64,000 nucleotides of DNA from Otatea glauca (Eukaryota > Streptophyta > Magnoliopsida > Poales > Poaceae): positions 36,766,104 through 36,830,103 of the forward strand of contig CM070725.1 of NCBI GenBank assembly GCA_036346275.1. Reading direction: 5' to 3'. The notes below the pieces were generated by a model, which searched no databases, was not told the DNA's origin, and saw only the letters and a list, made by a program, of their open reading frames with translations. Positions within the stretch are counted from its first letter, which is position 1, and every line of letters starts with the position of its first letter. Shown piece by piece: positions 1 through 10,262 of this stretch. The translations under genes and the position numbers were made by a program.

Positions 1-85
1 GCCAAAAGGTGAAGCTGCAGAGGAGAACCACCGTGCCTGTGAGCCTGTAAGAAATGAATAATTGTTGGTGACATTCAAAAAATAA

Positions 86-762
86 TTAGAAAACATACAA
101 AGTGTGATGAAGTACCCACCTCCGACGTGAGGGGCTGGACCAGCGTGTCCAGCAGCTCGTCCTGTCGCGTAAGTCAGCGTGACGGTGGGACGGGAGGCTA
201 TGGCGTGTGAAGATGTACCTGGAGCACTCCTCCCTGCAGTAAGCGGCATGCCATGAGCGCCGTGAGCCACATCGCGAGGCGTGCGGCATCCTGCCAACTC
301 GAGGGTGCGTCTGGCGCTCTCCCTGAACCTCGCGAAGAAGGAGGTCACGTCCTCTCTGGTCACGTCTACCCCACGAGACAGATGAGAAGGAAGCTCCTGA
401 CTCTCGTAGTACCGGCTAGCACATCACCAAAAATACATTACGAATTAACCTAACACATTAATATGGAAAATACAATACGAAAATACATCGTTCATTAGAC
501 AAAACTTACCGCACTGTGCAGAACCAAGTCCGTATGGTGGGGATACGTGTCCCTCACCCTGGGGATGTGTCTAGGAGGATCCGGGCCGACACGTACCAAA
601 CGCAAACGGGTACGGGAAGTGTACCACTGTCGGTACCCTCGTACGCTCAAGGGTCGACGGCGCATCCTCAGTATGGACGTCGTCCAAGGCTCCTCCCCAC
701 TCCTCGATCCATGGCGCCATACGTACGTGCATGGGGCGCCCCATGCCCGCCCCTCCTAGTCT
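86..762 (-). pseudogene. Unidentified spliced coding-like stretch next to the MULE transposase
   Basis: Read on the minus strand, two GC-rich blocks look like exons separated by AT-rich introns. One block (about 762-509) ends at a good donor, GTAAGT, at about 503-508. The next begins near 413 after an AT-rich stretch ending in AG and reads an open frame with an Arg/Phe-rich helical run (roughly RVDVTRED then FFARFRESARRTLEL). A further donor-like GTAAGT lies at about 844-849, at the edge of the transposase block. I do not recognise the protein. Its position behind a MULE transposase and the general look would fit a plant mobile domain (aminotransferase-like) protein, which often travels with MULEs, but no diagnostic motif is seen. 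It may run past the left window edge. Confidence 0.3.
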
Positions 763-841
763 GCTTGCGGATAAGCAAAAATATAACATTATTACATATC
801 ATTACACCGTACAGATTAGAGAACATCGATGTAGGGAACTT

Positions 842-2299
842 ACGTGTGGACGCCGTGTGGGACCTGCCGGCCGACCTAGACCGAGAACTCCTGTCGTATT
901 TCCCGGTCAGGAATGTGCCGTCCACACACAACAATGGACGACAGTGATAGAACGCACTAATGCAAGCTCCGAATGCGAAGAAAACTCTCTTCAGATGCCT
1001 CTTGTTCGGCCACTTGCTTGACGGACAGTCCTGATAATCATAATAAGTACCAGGATTTCTTCCCTGAATGCAACTGAGCAGTGCGGGCAGATTATGGCAC
1101 GAGTCTTCAAATTTCCCAAATCTCATTTCCAAAGCCTTCTGCTTCCCCCTCCATGCCTTCCCGTAGCTAATTGTGTACTGAAATATGTTCTCAATTGCTC
1201 GGATAATAGCACGGGCTCAAAATTGTGTTCTCAACTATCTCCGTACATGACACTCGCGATATACCTGCATTTACAGTGCTCCTCGTGGAGCCACCGTGGT
1301 TTCTTCAATCATACAACTATATTGTTCAACCTTCGAACATAGCCAGTGGGTGCCCCATTTGGGCTTGTACGCGTGCACTCTCCAGGGGCACCCTTGCATC
1401 TCGCACACCACGTTGTAGCAAATTGGGGTGGACTTCTTAACCCTGAAAGTTCTTCTTAGTGATAAGGCCCAAAATCTTTGATAGCATCCTGCATCGCTTT
1501 TTGTGGGTAAATCCTGTTAGGCCTCACCTCATTGTCGCTATATCGCCAAGGTGTATCATTGCCTTCATTTGCAACTGTGTTATTAAATTGATGTGTGCTC
1601 CAATCACGGGCACAAGCTGCTCAACACCTTCATCTTCCTCATCCGAGTTATCGCTGCCTTCCACTTCTATTTGTTGATATTCAAGGTCTTCTCTTCCATC
1701 TGTGCTATTACTTCCTCAATTTCCTCACCTTCGTCTACTTGCCCCCGGGCATCTTGCCCAGTGTTTCCATCATCCTCTCCAATCTCAACTTGCTCACCAC
1801 TCTGGTAAACGATATCCTCATTGCAACCCTGAACATGCTGCTCCCGGCTAGACTCCCCAATTTCAGTGTCACCATAAGTAAACTCATTTTGAGGCTCACT
1901 ACACTCACCGGCGTCCAGCTGCTGCTGCGGGGCAATAACCCTTTCATACGCTTGCACTAAAAGCACCCGATACCATCCACGTTGCCCCACCCCCCTCACA
2001 TATGACCGCCAAGATGCAGTTCCTTTCAGCTCAACTAACTCCCAATAAACAGGATCATCTCGCATGGTGCAAAGGCAAGATAACTTGAGCTGCCACTTCT
2101 CTTGTTTCATCCGAAACGTGTAATACAACCAATTCAACACAGATGCAAATGTACGCTCTTCGACCCTACTTAAACTTCTATCCACATACTGAAAGTTACT
2201 CAGATCCGCACCATCCGAACCATACATGACAATCTTTTCTCCATAAAAGATTCTAAATGGAACTCGTTCTGACATATCTGCGAACCTATTCATTAACAC
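842..2299 (-). pseudogene. Mutator-like (MULE/MuDR) transposase, N-terminal half, broken
   Basis: A class II transposase that would cut and move a Mutator-like element. The frame 2299-1667 encodes the N-terminal region (about 210 residues, ending in an acidic tail rich in Glu, Gly and Asp) typical of plant MURA-like proteins. At about 1440-1260 a shifted frame carries the MuDR zinc-binding module: CEMQGCPWRVHAYKPKW followed by a Cys after VEQYS. From 1132 the transposase core begins, with RHLKRVFFAFGACISAF, then the first catalytic Asp in CVDGTFLTGKY. After that tyrosine the family sequence stops and unrelated Arg/Ser-rich sequence follows, so the second Asp and the Glu are missing. Several frame changes occur between blocks, some possibly introns. 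Family assignment is firm; function is almost certainly lost. Confidence 0.75.
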
Positions 2300-2682
2300 A
2301 CGAATTAATTACTCTTTGTAAAAAGTACTATATCTATTTGCTACAAAAAATTATATGTATGTATATCTACAATCGGAGAAATATATATCTATCTACATTC
2401 CTAAAAATATACATCTCTGTACTTCTATTTCTAAAAAACATATACATTCCTACAAATATCATTACTTTGAAACCAAGTGTGCCCATTTCAGATGCAAAAA
2501 ACTATGCGAAAAACATCTACATTACTAAAAATATTCATCTCTGTACTAATATTTCTAAAAAACACCTACAGACCTAACAATATATATATGTGCACTTCTA
2601 CATGTAAAAAAATATATATATCTACATCTAACTCTAAAAAACGTACCAACATATTATTATTCGTAAAAACAACCCTATAACT
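2300..2682. repeat. AT-rich degenerate tandem repeat upstream of the MULE transposase
   Basis: Low-complexity AT-rich DNA built from imperfect units of about 60 to 130 bases that repeat short phrases such as TACATTCCTAAAAATATAC, CATCTCTGTACT and ATTTCTAAAAAACA (for example 2390-2450 and 2512-2575). It sits just before the start codon of the minus-strand transposase, so it could hold its promoter or 5' leader, but no promoter element can be picked out. No credible gene is present. Confidence 0.6.
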
Positions 2683-2685
2683 AGA

Positions 2686-2850
2686 TCTAACCCTAACCCT
2701 AAACCCTAAACAAAATATACCGCGGAAATAACTACATCTAACCCTAACCCTAAACGAATTAAACCGCGGAAATAACTACATCTAACCCTAACCCTAAACC
2801 CTAAATGAATTAAACTGCGGAAATAACGCATCTAACCCTAACCCTAAACA
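2686..2850. repeat. Four short tandem units carrying telomere-like CCCTAA tracts
   Basis: Four consecutive units of about 45-57 bases each begin with two or three CCCTAA/CCCTAAA repeats. The first three then carry a spacer with the palindrome CCGCGG (CTGCGG in the third unit) and GGAAATAAC. The fourth unit runs directly into the copia LTR at about 2846. CCCTAAA is the plant telomere repeat; here it is interspersed with spacers rather than a pure array, so this is an interstitial telomere-like repeat and not a chromosome end. Confidence 0.85.
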
Positions 2851-4974
2851 AATTTTACCACATCTTGGATAAATACCACCCAAACAAAGCACTACTTGTA
2901 AAGAACAGAGACTAGAGAAAACAAAAGGCAGTAAAAACTGTGTTCAGAAAACAGCACGACTTCAAAAACAAAATCAATGGGATTTTGAATCTAACGATCC
3001 AGTGACCATGCAACTTGGTAGATGTGATCCTTAAGATGTCAGGAACCTATTCCAACCATCGATTTGAAGAATCAACGTCAAAGTTCCGCCCTTTTTCCCT
3101 GAGAAGGAAAATCCACCAAGAATAAGCAAAAAGCAAATCTGTGATCTAGGCTTGCTCATGAGATTCTAATGATCAAGATAGACTTGAATGCCTTCTCACA
3201 AGTCACAGCAAACAAGGAATCACAATAATAAACACCAAAACTCAATCAATCAATATTTCATCATTAAGGGACAAAATATCGGTTTTCTTGCAGAACTTGA
3301 ACCAAGATTGCCTAGAGGATTGGCATATGATCAAGTGAAGATTCATCCAATCAATCTCTCATCCTTGGCAACAAGAACAAGAAGCAAGTAGAAGGAGAGG
3401 AGGCAAATCCAACTTACATAAGGTAAAAGCGAGAATGTAAATACTGAATTTAAATTGCATGAAGTAAAGACATAATATAAGTGCAGAATTTAAATTCAGA
3501 ATTGAGAGAAAGATATTTTTAATTTCTGGATGGAAGTTTTACAAAGCCTCACAACATGTGGGCAAAGCTCATGAGAGCAACAACAATTTCTCTCAAAACT
3601 TCCACACAGGGGAGGTTGCCCCTTCCCCTCTATTTATAGTGTACTGGGATCAATTCCCACCCTTGGATGTCTTGCTTCAATCCTAAGCCAACTTCCAAGA
3701 GCCAGGATTTGTTCCCACACTGTCACTCTCAACCACTCTCAACTACTCTCAGATACTCTCAGGTAAACCCGAAACCCACTACCATACAGGATTTTGCACA
3801 TATTTCAAAGCAAGCTACACTTATCCACTACTCTATTTTCCAGAACTGCAACCCAACAGCTCTCCTTGATCCAAGTAGTGATAAGCTAGCTTCTCCACTG
3901 ATCTCTTGTCTCTTAGGACTGCATCGACTTCATCACCGGCCATCTTCCGGCGAACATTCGGCCAACTTGAATCTTCGGCCATCCCATGCCTAGTTTAAGA
4001 CTAGCTTCGCCTCACCATGACCACCAAATGAAGTCCTACATCCAAAAAGACAAGAAAATCCTTCTTGGTTCCACCATGAAACCCGCACATCAATTCGATC
4101 ACGAATTGGGGTTAGAACAGACCAAAACGGACCAAAACACTTCATCTTGTTTTCAATATAGCAGTAATATTCTCAATTTTTTATAATTTTTTATGTTGCT
4201 CAGATGAAAAACTTGTCAACATGAAAAAGTTGCGTTTCGAAATTCACTACAACTTTCATGTAGACCAAATAACTTTTTTGAGCAAGGGAAGACCTTCAAA
4301 AATGCTAATTACTGCCGGCTGTCAAAACCGGTCCGGCGTAAACGTGAAACTCACTGTGACTTGGTCCGGCGCGAAAAAATCAGTCCGGCACAATTGGGAA
4401 ACTCTATGTTTCCCTATTCCCTTGGTCCGGCGCAAATGGAAAACTCTCTGTTTCTCATTTCCCTTGGTCCGGCGCAAAAGGAAAACTCTCTATTTTCTTA
4501 TTTCCCTTGACCCGGCGCAAACATGAAGTCTATCCTAACTCGGTCTGGCGCAAAAGCAAATCATTTCTACCCGGTCCGGCACAAATGCAACTCATGCAAC
4601 ATTTGGTCCGGTGCAAACATGAAGTCTATCCTAACTCGGTCCGGCGCAAAAGCAATTCTTTTCTACCCCGGTCCAGCACAAATGCAACTCATGCAACATT
4701 TGGTCCGGCGCAAACATGAAGTCTATCCTAACTCGGTTCGGCGCAAAAGCAAATCATTTCTACCCCGGTCCGACGTAAATGCAACTCATGCAACATTTGG
4801 TTCGGTGCAAACTTGAAATCTATTAAACTTGGTCTGGTGCAACCTATCATTCCGGCACAAAAATACTTTCAACTTGAAATCCATTTTAAATCCAAACTCA
4901 AATCTAAGCTATCCTAGATCACATAAAGTCAAATACTTATCACAAACATGGATGGACCTCCACATGGTCCTTCA
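2846..4974 (-). repeat. S1 3' LTR (left copy), outer end truncated
   Basis: It matches 12608-14623 throughout. The inner end finishes TGGTCCTTCA next to the polypurine tract, so on the element strand it begins TGAAGGACC. The outer end lacks about the last 40 bases present in the right LTR; the telomere-like repeat takes their place. It holds three 97-base minisatellite units where the right LTR has two. Differences from the right LTR are mostly C/T and G/A transitions, as expected from ageing of methylated DNA. Confidence 0.88.
4505..4830. repeat. LTR minisatellite of CCGGCGCAAA-type units, three copies
   Basis: A unit of about 97 bases starting at AAACATGAAGTCTATCC occurs at about 4519, 4616 and 4712, with a diverged partial unit at 4808. 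Each unit contains three copies of the short motif GGTCCGGCGCAAA or a variant. Single copies of the short motif extend upstream to about 4330. CpG-rich short palindromic repeats in the LTR are a known feature of grass Sireviruses. Confidence 0.85.
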
Positions 4975-4985
4975 ATCTCCCCCTT
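4975..4985 (-). promoter_or_regulatory. S1 polypurine tract
   Basis: On the element strand AAGGGGGAGAT lies directly before the LTR start TGAAGGACC; it would prime plus-strand DNA synthesis. Similar purine tracts recur at 5291-5300, 5331-5340 and about 6201-6210, all within the region between pol and the 3' LTR. Repeated polypurine tracts in this position are typical of Sireviruses. Confidence 0.8.
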
Positions 4986-6726
4986 GATGAGTATATTGAC
5001 AAACCACACAAAAGGCATAAATTTGAGTTTGAGTAAGAGAAGAAGAAAGCAGTTTGATTGCAAAACCACACATGGTCCAGAGAGAATAGACTGAGACATG
5101 ACCAAGTTGGTAAGACATATTTTAGAGCTAAATCAAGGAGAAAGCAAGTTTTCCACAAAAAGCACTAAAATCCAATCATAAGTGCCAAATGTGATTATGT
5201 GATTATATTCCATAAGAATTAGCAAAATTTTACAAAGATCATAAGAACCAAATAAGCTTTCACATTTTTAATGATGCATTTTCTACATTTTCTCCCCCTT
5301 TTGTCAATATAGGCATCAAAATGGAATTTTCTCCCCCTTTTTATGTATGCATGAAATGCAACCTAAGGAGCTTTGAAGATTATCCAAATGATCATAATGA
5401 AAAGATATGACACCAAGTTTATCAATTCCAGATTAGACTAGTCTAAGACATGTCTAAGGGCAAATAACAAATTTTGCTCATTTTTAGCAAGATTTGACAA
5501 GTGCAAAACTTAGCAAAGTTTCAAGGCTAGAAGCAAAACCACTCAAGGATCAAATGGAAAACCTAGAGTTCAACCTACTCAACACTTTGGGGAATTTTGA
5601 AGTGCATATAAGGTCCTTCGAGCTTATTTTTCAATTTATGCAAATTTTCTTTAAGACTTTGAAAAACATAGCGGGGTGCAAATGTTTGACATTATTTGTA
5701 TTCTTTACCCACTTATGTGTTTGATATTTGCATTTTTTATTGATTGTCTCAAGCTATTTTCGATCATCTCAAGAGTAACTCTTAAGATAATGATCTTGGT
5801 CATACACAATATATTCCAAGTTCATCCCAAATGCAATGGGAAGATGTCTCGTGAATATAAAGTGTTGAGATCAATTTTGCACAAAAGAGTCAAATTTTTC
5901 TTGATTTCAATTTAGCACATATGAGTAATCCAAAATTTCACAATTCATGGTAAAAGCCCCTAGAGAAGAAACTTAGTAAGTAAAAGCAACATGTTTCATA
6001 AAGTTTTCATTTAAAGCTTTCAAGTTTTTCAAATTTTAATTAAGCTTCGCATGATAAATGAACTTGGACATATCTAAGTTAGTGATTTTCTTCAAAAGAT
6101 ATAGCATGATGTATTTCATGAATATTGAGTCAATTGCATAATAGACAAAGCTCATAAAACAGAAAATGCAGTCTAAATGCAATGCATGAACAGATTCCCA
6201 AACTCCCCCTCAACAAATGAATCAATTTTAAGCCTAAATTTGGTTAAAGTTGAGTTATTATCAAGATTAGGCATAAAGAAAACCCAAATGAACTCAATAA
6301 CAACCAGAAAAACATAATGAGGAGAAGAAGTCGAGAAAACTGTAAACTGGGTGGCTATTGAGCATAGAAAAGATAAAAGAGATTCACTACGGCCCAGACT
6401 CGCTCTTATCTTCCCCAGTGACTGACATAGGGAAGCTGACTCTAGATCCCAACTAAGGATTACACACAGACCCTGTCTACCAGGAGGCCCAACACCTACT
6501 AGACTTATAAGACTGTGAGAGAACTCAACCTAGAGAGAAGAGAGAACAGCTAGTCACTCATGATAGCAACCTAAAGCACAAGATAAGAGGTCCATGCAAG
6601 GTATGCTAGAAGTCTAAGTGAGTGAACTCAACTCAAGAAAATAAGCCCAAGATCACCCAGAAGACACACAAAGAAGAGAAAAACTGGAAGAGAATATATT
6701 ATACATAATATACAAACCAGCTCCCT
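4986..6726 (-). other. S1 post-pol non-coding region
   Basis: The 1.7 kb between the end of RNase H and the 3' LTR carries no convincing frame on either strand; short frames such as 5494-5915 have no recognisable content. It holds the additional polypurine tracts and AT-rich DNA. Some Sireviruses carry an envelope-like gene here; I see no trace of one. Confidence 0.6.
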
Positions 6727-7215
6727 CTCACGATAGGCCGTATAGGCTCACGACTCCAAGCTCACTTCTCAAGGCAATAAATCTAGAGCTATCCAAAGGC
6801 TTGGTAAAGATATCAGCTAACTAAAGATCACTCTCTACAAACTGAAGCGTGATATCACCCTTCTCCACATGGTCTCTAAGGAAGTGATATCTAATATCAA
6901 TGTGCTTGGTTTGGGAATGTTGCACTGGGTTTTTAGCAATGCAAATAGCAGAAGTGTTGTCACAGAAAAGTAGCACACTCTTTATCTCTATCCCAAAGTC
7001 CCGCAAGGTCGATCTCATCTAGAGCACCTGGCTACAGCAACATACTCGACCTCAGCGGTGGACTGTGCAACTCCGGACTGCTTCCTAGATGACCAAGAAA
7101 CAAGAGAAGAGCCAATGAATTGGCAAGTGCCATAAGTGCTCTTCCTATCTATCCTACAGCCAGCAAAATCGGCATCAGAAAAGGCTCGAAGGGACAGACA
7201 AGAAGAAGAAGAGTA
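6727..7215 (-). pseudogene. S1 copia RNase H domain
   Basis: The C-terminal RNase H of a copia polyprotein, which would degrade the RNA strand of RNA:DNA hybrids. On the minus strand from about 7200 one reads LRAFSDADFAGCRIDRKST, then FIGSSLVSWSSRKQS and QSTAEVEYVAVA, then, from 7018, LFCDNTSAICIAKNP, HIDIRYHFLRDHVEKG and finally LADIFTKPLD just before the terminal stop near 6727. These are the standard landmarks, including the catalytic Asp/Glu positions. A stop replaces a Gln codon near 6830 (CAG to TAG, consistent with cytosine deamination), and the region 7010-7020 has a frame change. Upstream the sequence jumps directly into integrase. Confidence 0.88.
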
Positions 7216-7236
7216 CCAAATATCGTCCTGTTCTTC

Positions 7237-7722
7237 CTATCCACTACGCCATTTTGCTGAGGGACGTAGGGAGAGGAGAACTGATGCTCTAAACTAGACT
7301 CCACACAAAACTCTCAAAATAGGAGTTCTTGAACTCCGTACCATTGTCACTGCGTATAGCTCGTAGGGCACAAGGGAGCTCAAAAGACAACCTATGAACC
7401 AAACCCCTAAAATGGGTAAAAGTCTCATCCTTCGAGGACATAAAAACACCCAAGAGTACCTCAAAAAATCACCAACAATGACAAAAACATACCACTTCCC
7501 ACCCACTGACTGCACTCTAGCTGGACTAACGGTGTCCATATGTAAAAGCTGTCATGGTGCATCAGTCATCATAACAGTGACTGGGGGATGAGAAGCAGCA
7601 ACCATATTGCCATGTCGGCAAGGAGAGCAAACTAAGTCTTTGACCAATTTGAGTTTGGGCAAACCACGAATGAGATCATGGCTGCTGACTAGGGTCAAAT
7701 GATTAAAACCAATGTGACCAAA
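7237..7722 (-). pseudogene. S1 copia integrase core, truncated at its C-terminal side
   Basis: The integrase would insert the cDNA copy. The minus strand shows the first catalytic Asp in MDTVSPARVQSVGGKWYV (about 7539), the RYSWVF strand, the second Asp in an SDNGTEF-like stretch near 7340, and the conserved YVPQQNGVV segment near 7250. It stops there: the catalytic Glu helix tail, the C-terminal integrase domain and the reverse transcriptase are missing, and the sequence continues in RNase H. Several frame changes lie between the blocks. Confidence 0.85.
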
Positions 7723-8090
7723 TCACCTATGCCAGAAGGAGAAATCACGGGACTCTGAAGCAATCAAACAACGAAGAGAGTCTCCAGAGGAAGCAGAAAA
7801 ATCAGCGCGAAAGACTCTCCCATATCTAGAAAACCCGCAAACTAACCTTCCTGAAGAATCGAAGATTCTACAAGCGCTACTCTTGAAACTCACCTCGAAA
7901 GAGTCATAAATAAGCTGAGAAACAGAAAGTAAATTGTAATGCAGCTTACTCACTAAGGCGACATCTTTAAGAATGAAATTGTCATTAATGCAGATGGTAC
8001 CTTTAGCAATGACTCTACCTGAAGAAGCATCCCCGAAAGTGATCAACTCATCACCGGAGGCTCGGACTAGGGAAGTGAATCATCAAGAAT
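7655..8090 (-). pseudogene. S1 gag-pre-integrase and HHCC zinc region
   Basis: The frame 8046-7723 encodes the segment between protease and integrase, with landmarks LKDVALVSKLHYNLLSVSQL and VFRADFS, ending in FSFWHR. A stop follows. The same frame then continues through the integrase HHCC zinc finger: HR, GHIGFNHL, then CSPCRHG near 7640. Immediately upstream near 8100 a run resembling SRHMIGD marks the end of the aspartic protease. It is broken by one in-frame stop at the HR/GH junction; otherwise family landmarks are preserved. Confidence 0.85.
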
Positions 8091-8697
8091 CTCCGATCAT
8101 ATGACGAGAACAACCGGAGTCAACAATCCAAACATCTCCCTTCCCCATCCGACGAACCTGATCAAGACACAAGAGAGAAAGATGACTCAGTATTGGGATA
8201 GAGTGAAGACTTAGGAACCCAATACTGAACCACATGACGCCTCAGAGTACCAGCCACAGGAGAAGACTGGACTCAAGTGTCTCTCTGACGTTTAACCCTA
8301 ACACGATCAGTACCAACTCTAGTAGATGATCTAGGAGCTGGAACTGGGTTGGCCCACTGTGGTGCAAAGGCCGGACCACCCCAGTGAGGCTGCCTAAAAC
8401 TTCTACCAGAAAACACCTCACACCACTGATATCTACCTCGATGAGAAAAATGAGAAATATCAAAAGGACGGTGGAAAGACTGACCACGAGCGGCTCCAGG
8501 ACTAAAACTCGAAGAAACAGCATGAAAACCGAGTCTTGGACGCTGCCCAAAAACAGATGACTCTCTAACTTGTCTAGAAGCAATGTGTGCCTTAGGAGCA
8601 CTCAAAGTCTGGGGATGACCCTGAATACCCCTAAGAGCAGCAACACGCTCACGCCGAGTGTTCTTGGCGCGTCTGAAACAGAAATCTACTAGGTGAC
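8046..8697 (-). pseudogene. S1 gag C-terminal part and protease leader, downstream of the gypsy insertion
   Basis: It continues the copia gag interrupted at 8697-10263. The first residues on the minus strand, DGHLVDFCFRRAKNTRRERVA, hold the His and last Cys of a CCHC zinc knuckle whose first two Cys lie across the insertion near 10275. The frame 8605-8273 that follows is rich in Arg, Gly, Phe, Ser and Pro and low in complexity, as usual between gag and protease. The retained zinc-knuckle half shows that the insertion split one coding segment. Confidence 0.75.
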
Positions 8698-8701
8698 CAT
8701 C

Positions 8702-9245
8702 TGTCGACTTTTGTAGTTGGCAATAAATTTATGGGGTAGGCGCTAGATCTCAAACTTGAAGGTCACACAAGACAAGGGGTTTAGACAGTTTCAGGCCCTC
8801 AGTGATGGAGGTAATACCCTAATCCTGTGTGCTGGGATTATGCAGATCTCTTGGATCTAAGATTGCTCAAAGCGCAATATGCTCTGGGCGATATGAGGTG
8901 TTCTATGCTCTAGGGCTTGATTGCTCTATGCTTGGATGATCGGATCCCTATGTTGTTGCCCGCCCTCTCCCTTATATAACGGGGGTGGAGCGGCTTACAG
9001 AGTCCTGATCGGTTAAGAGATTCCGATCGGTTACAAGATTCTAGTCGGTTACAGGATAGGGTTTACATCTTTATCTACCCTATTAACGGCTCGGATTACA
9101 ACCGTATCTATCATATCTAAATATAAGTTCAACTTCCTTTAGGATATGTCCCCTTGCGCACGGCAGCGGGGCCTGACGCGGGGAGTATCTTCTAGGCCTC
9201 CCTCTTGGGCCTGTCATGAGGATACCCGGGTTCTTATATTCCACA
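8702..9245 (-). repeat. 3' LTR (complete, 544 bp) of the nested gypsy element
   Basis: Bounded by TG and CA. Its last 185 bases, from about 9060, are nearly identical to 10079-10262. It contains a GC-poor first half with repeats of GATCGGTTA (9008-9050). Confidence 0.82.
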
Positions 9246-10078
9246 GTAGCCCCCGAGTTCTTTGCGATCAAGTTGCCGCCTTCCTGGTTGCAGCCCAACT
9301 GAGTCATGCTTCATGCCGAGTGCTTCCAGTTCTTGATGCAGCTTCCCGACTAGTTTTCCTTTACAGTCGAGTGCCCTGTTGTAGGCAAAGAGATCGTGAA
9401 GGACTCAATAGAGTTCCACGCGTTAAACTTTCCGAGTGGTTCCTAGCCCCATTATTGGAATTCTGGCAGTCGGCTCATCTTGGGACATACAGTATCCCAA
9501 ACGATATGCAGAAGTCAAAACGCTTTTACCGCTCAAGGCAAAATTCAGCGCCGCTCCCTTTAAACTCATTCGTCGCCGAAGTTGCTGATGTCATCGTTGA
9601 AGCGTTGGCTCACACACGTCGCATCCAAATTTAGTAGCCCCGAAATCATGTATATGCGTAACTTAGGCAATGTAAAATAATTCACTTTGATGTGATGTCC
9701 GACCGGTGTATATATAATTTTAGAGTTTTTACTCTTTTTCCTTATTGATTTTGAATTCATCCGAGTGGTTTGACTCTTTTGTTTAAGCACTCTGCCCGAC
9801 TAGTCTAGCCCCGAGCGTTGGGAGTCACTCATGGCTCTTTTCCCATGCACGTGTTTTGGGTGACTAAAGTTCGCGCTCATGGGGTCGAGCTTCACAACTC
9901 GGAGTTATCGCACTTTCGGATTCACTTGCAATCGTTACAAAAGAAGAAAAATACAACTCAGAAAAAGATGTGTGCATGCGCACACTATTAGGTGTAGCCC
10001 CCGACTTACTGCTTAGTTGTGGGTCAACTAAGTAGCAAGTCAGGAAAGTCAACAATTTTATTTATAATGACATAATTG

Positions 10079-10262
10079 AGTTTACATCTTTATCTTCCCT
10101 ATTAACGACTCGAATTACAACTGTATCTATCATATCTAAATATAAGTTCAACTTCCTTTAGGATATGTCCCCTTACGCACAACAGCGGGGCCTGACGCGG
10201 GGAGTATCTTCTGGGCCTCCCTCTTGGGCCTGTCATGAGGGTACCTGTTCTTATATTCCACA
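10079..10262 (-). repeat. Truncated 5' LTR of the nested gypsy element
   Basis: It repeats 9060-9245 with few changes and ends in the same TTATATTCCACA. The remaining 360 bases of the LTR and the primer site are absent, so an internal deletion removed them after insertion; the target duplication is intact. Confidence 0.82.

Larger units (their letters stand above)
8702..10262 (-). mobile_element. Small Ty3/gypsy-type LTR element nested in S1 gag
   Basis: It begins TGTCGACTTT and ends TATATTCCACA, flanked by the 5-base direct repeat CCATC (8697-8701 and 10263-10267). A full LTR (8702-9245) is on the left and only its last 184 bases recur on the right (10079-10262). Directly right of the left LTR the minus strand reads CTCGGGGGCTAC then TG, a polypurine tract common in grass gypsy elements, so the element is in minus orientation. 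The 830-base interior (9246-10078) has no gag or pol similarity that I can see. It is an internally deleted or non-autonomous copy. It cuts the S1 gag zinc knuckle in two. Confidence 0.85.

Noticed and set aside
2686..2850. A true telomere or chromosome end
   Set aside because: The CCCTAA runs are only two or three units long, are separated by spacers and are followed by a further 61 kb of sequence.
5494..5915. Possible envelope-like gene of a Sirevirus
   Set aside because: Two short overlapping frames of 76-79 codons rich in Phe, Ile and Leu come from AT-rich DNA on the strand opposite the element; no signal peptide plus transmembrane arrangement in a long frame.
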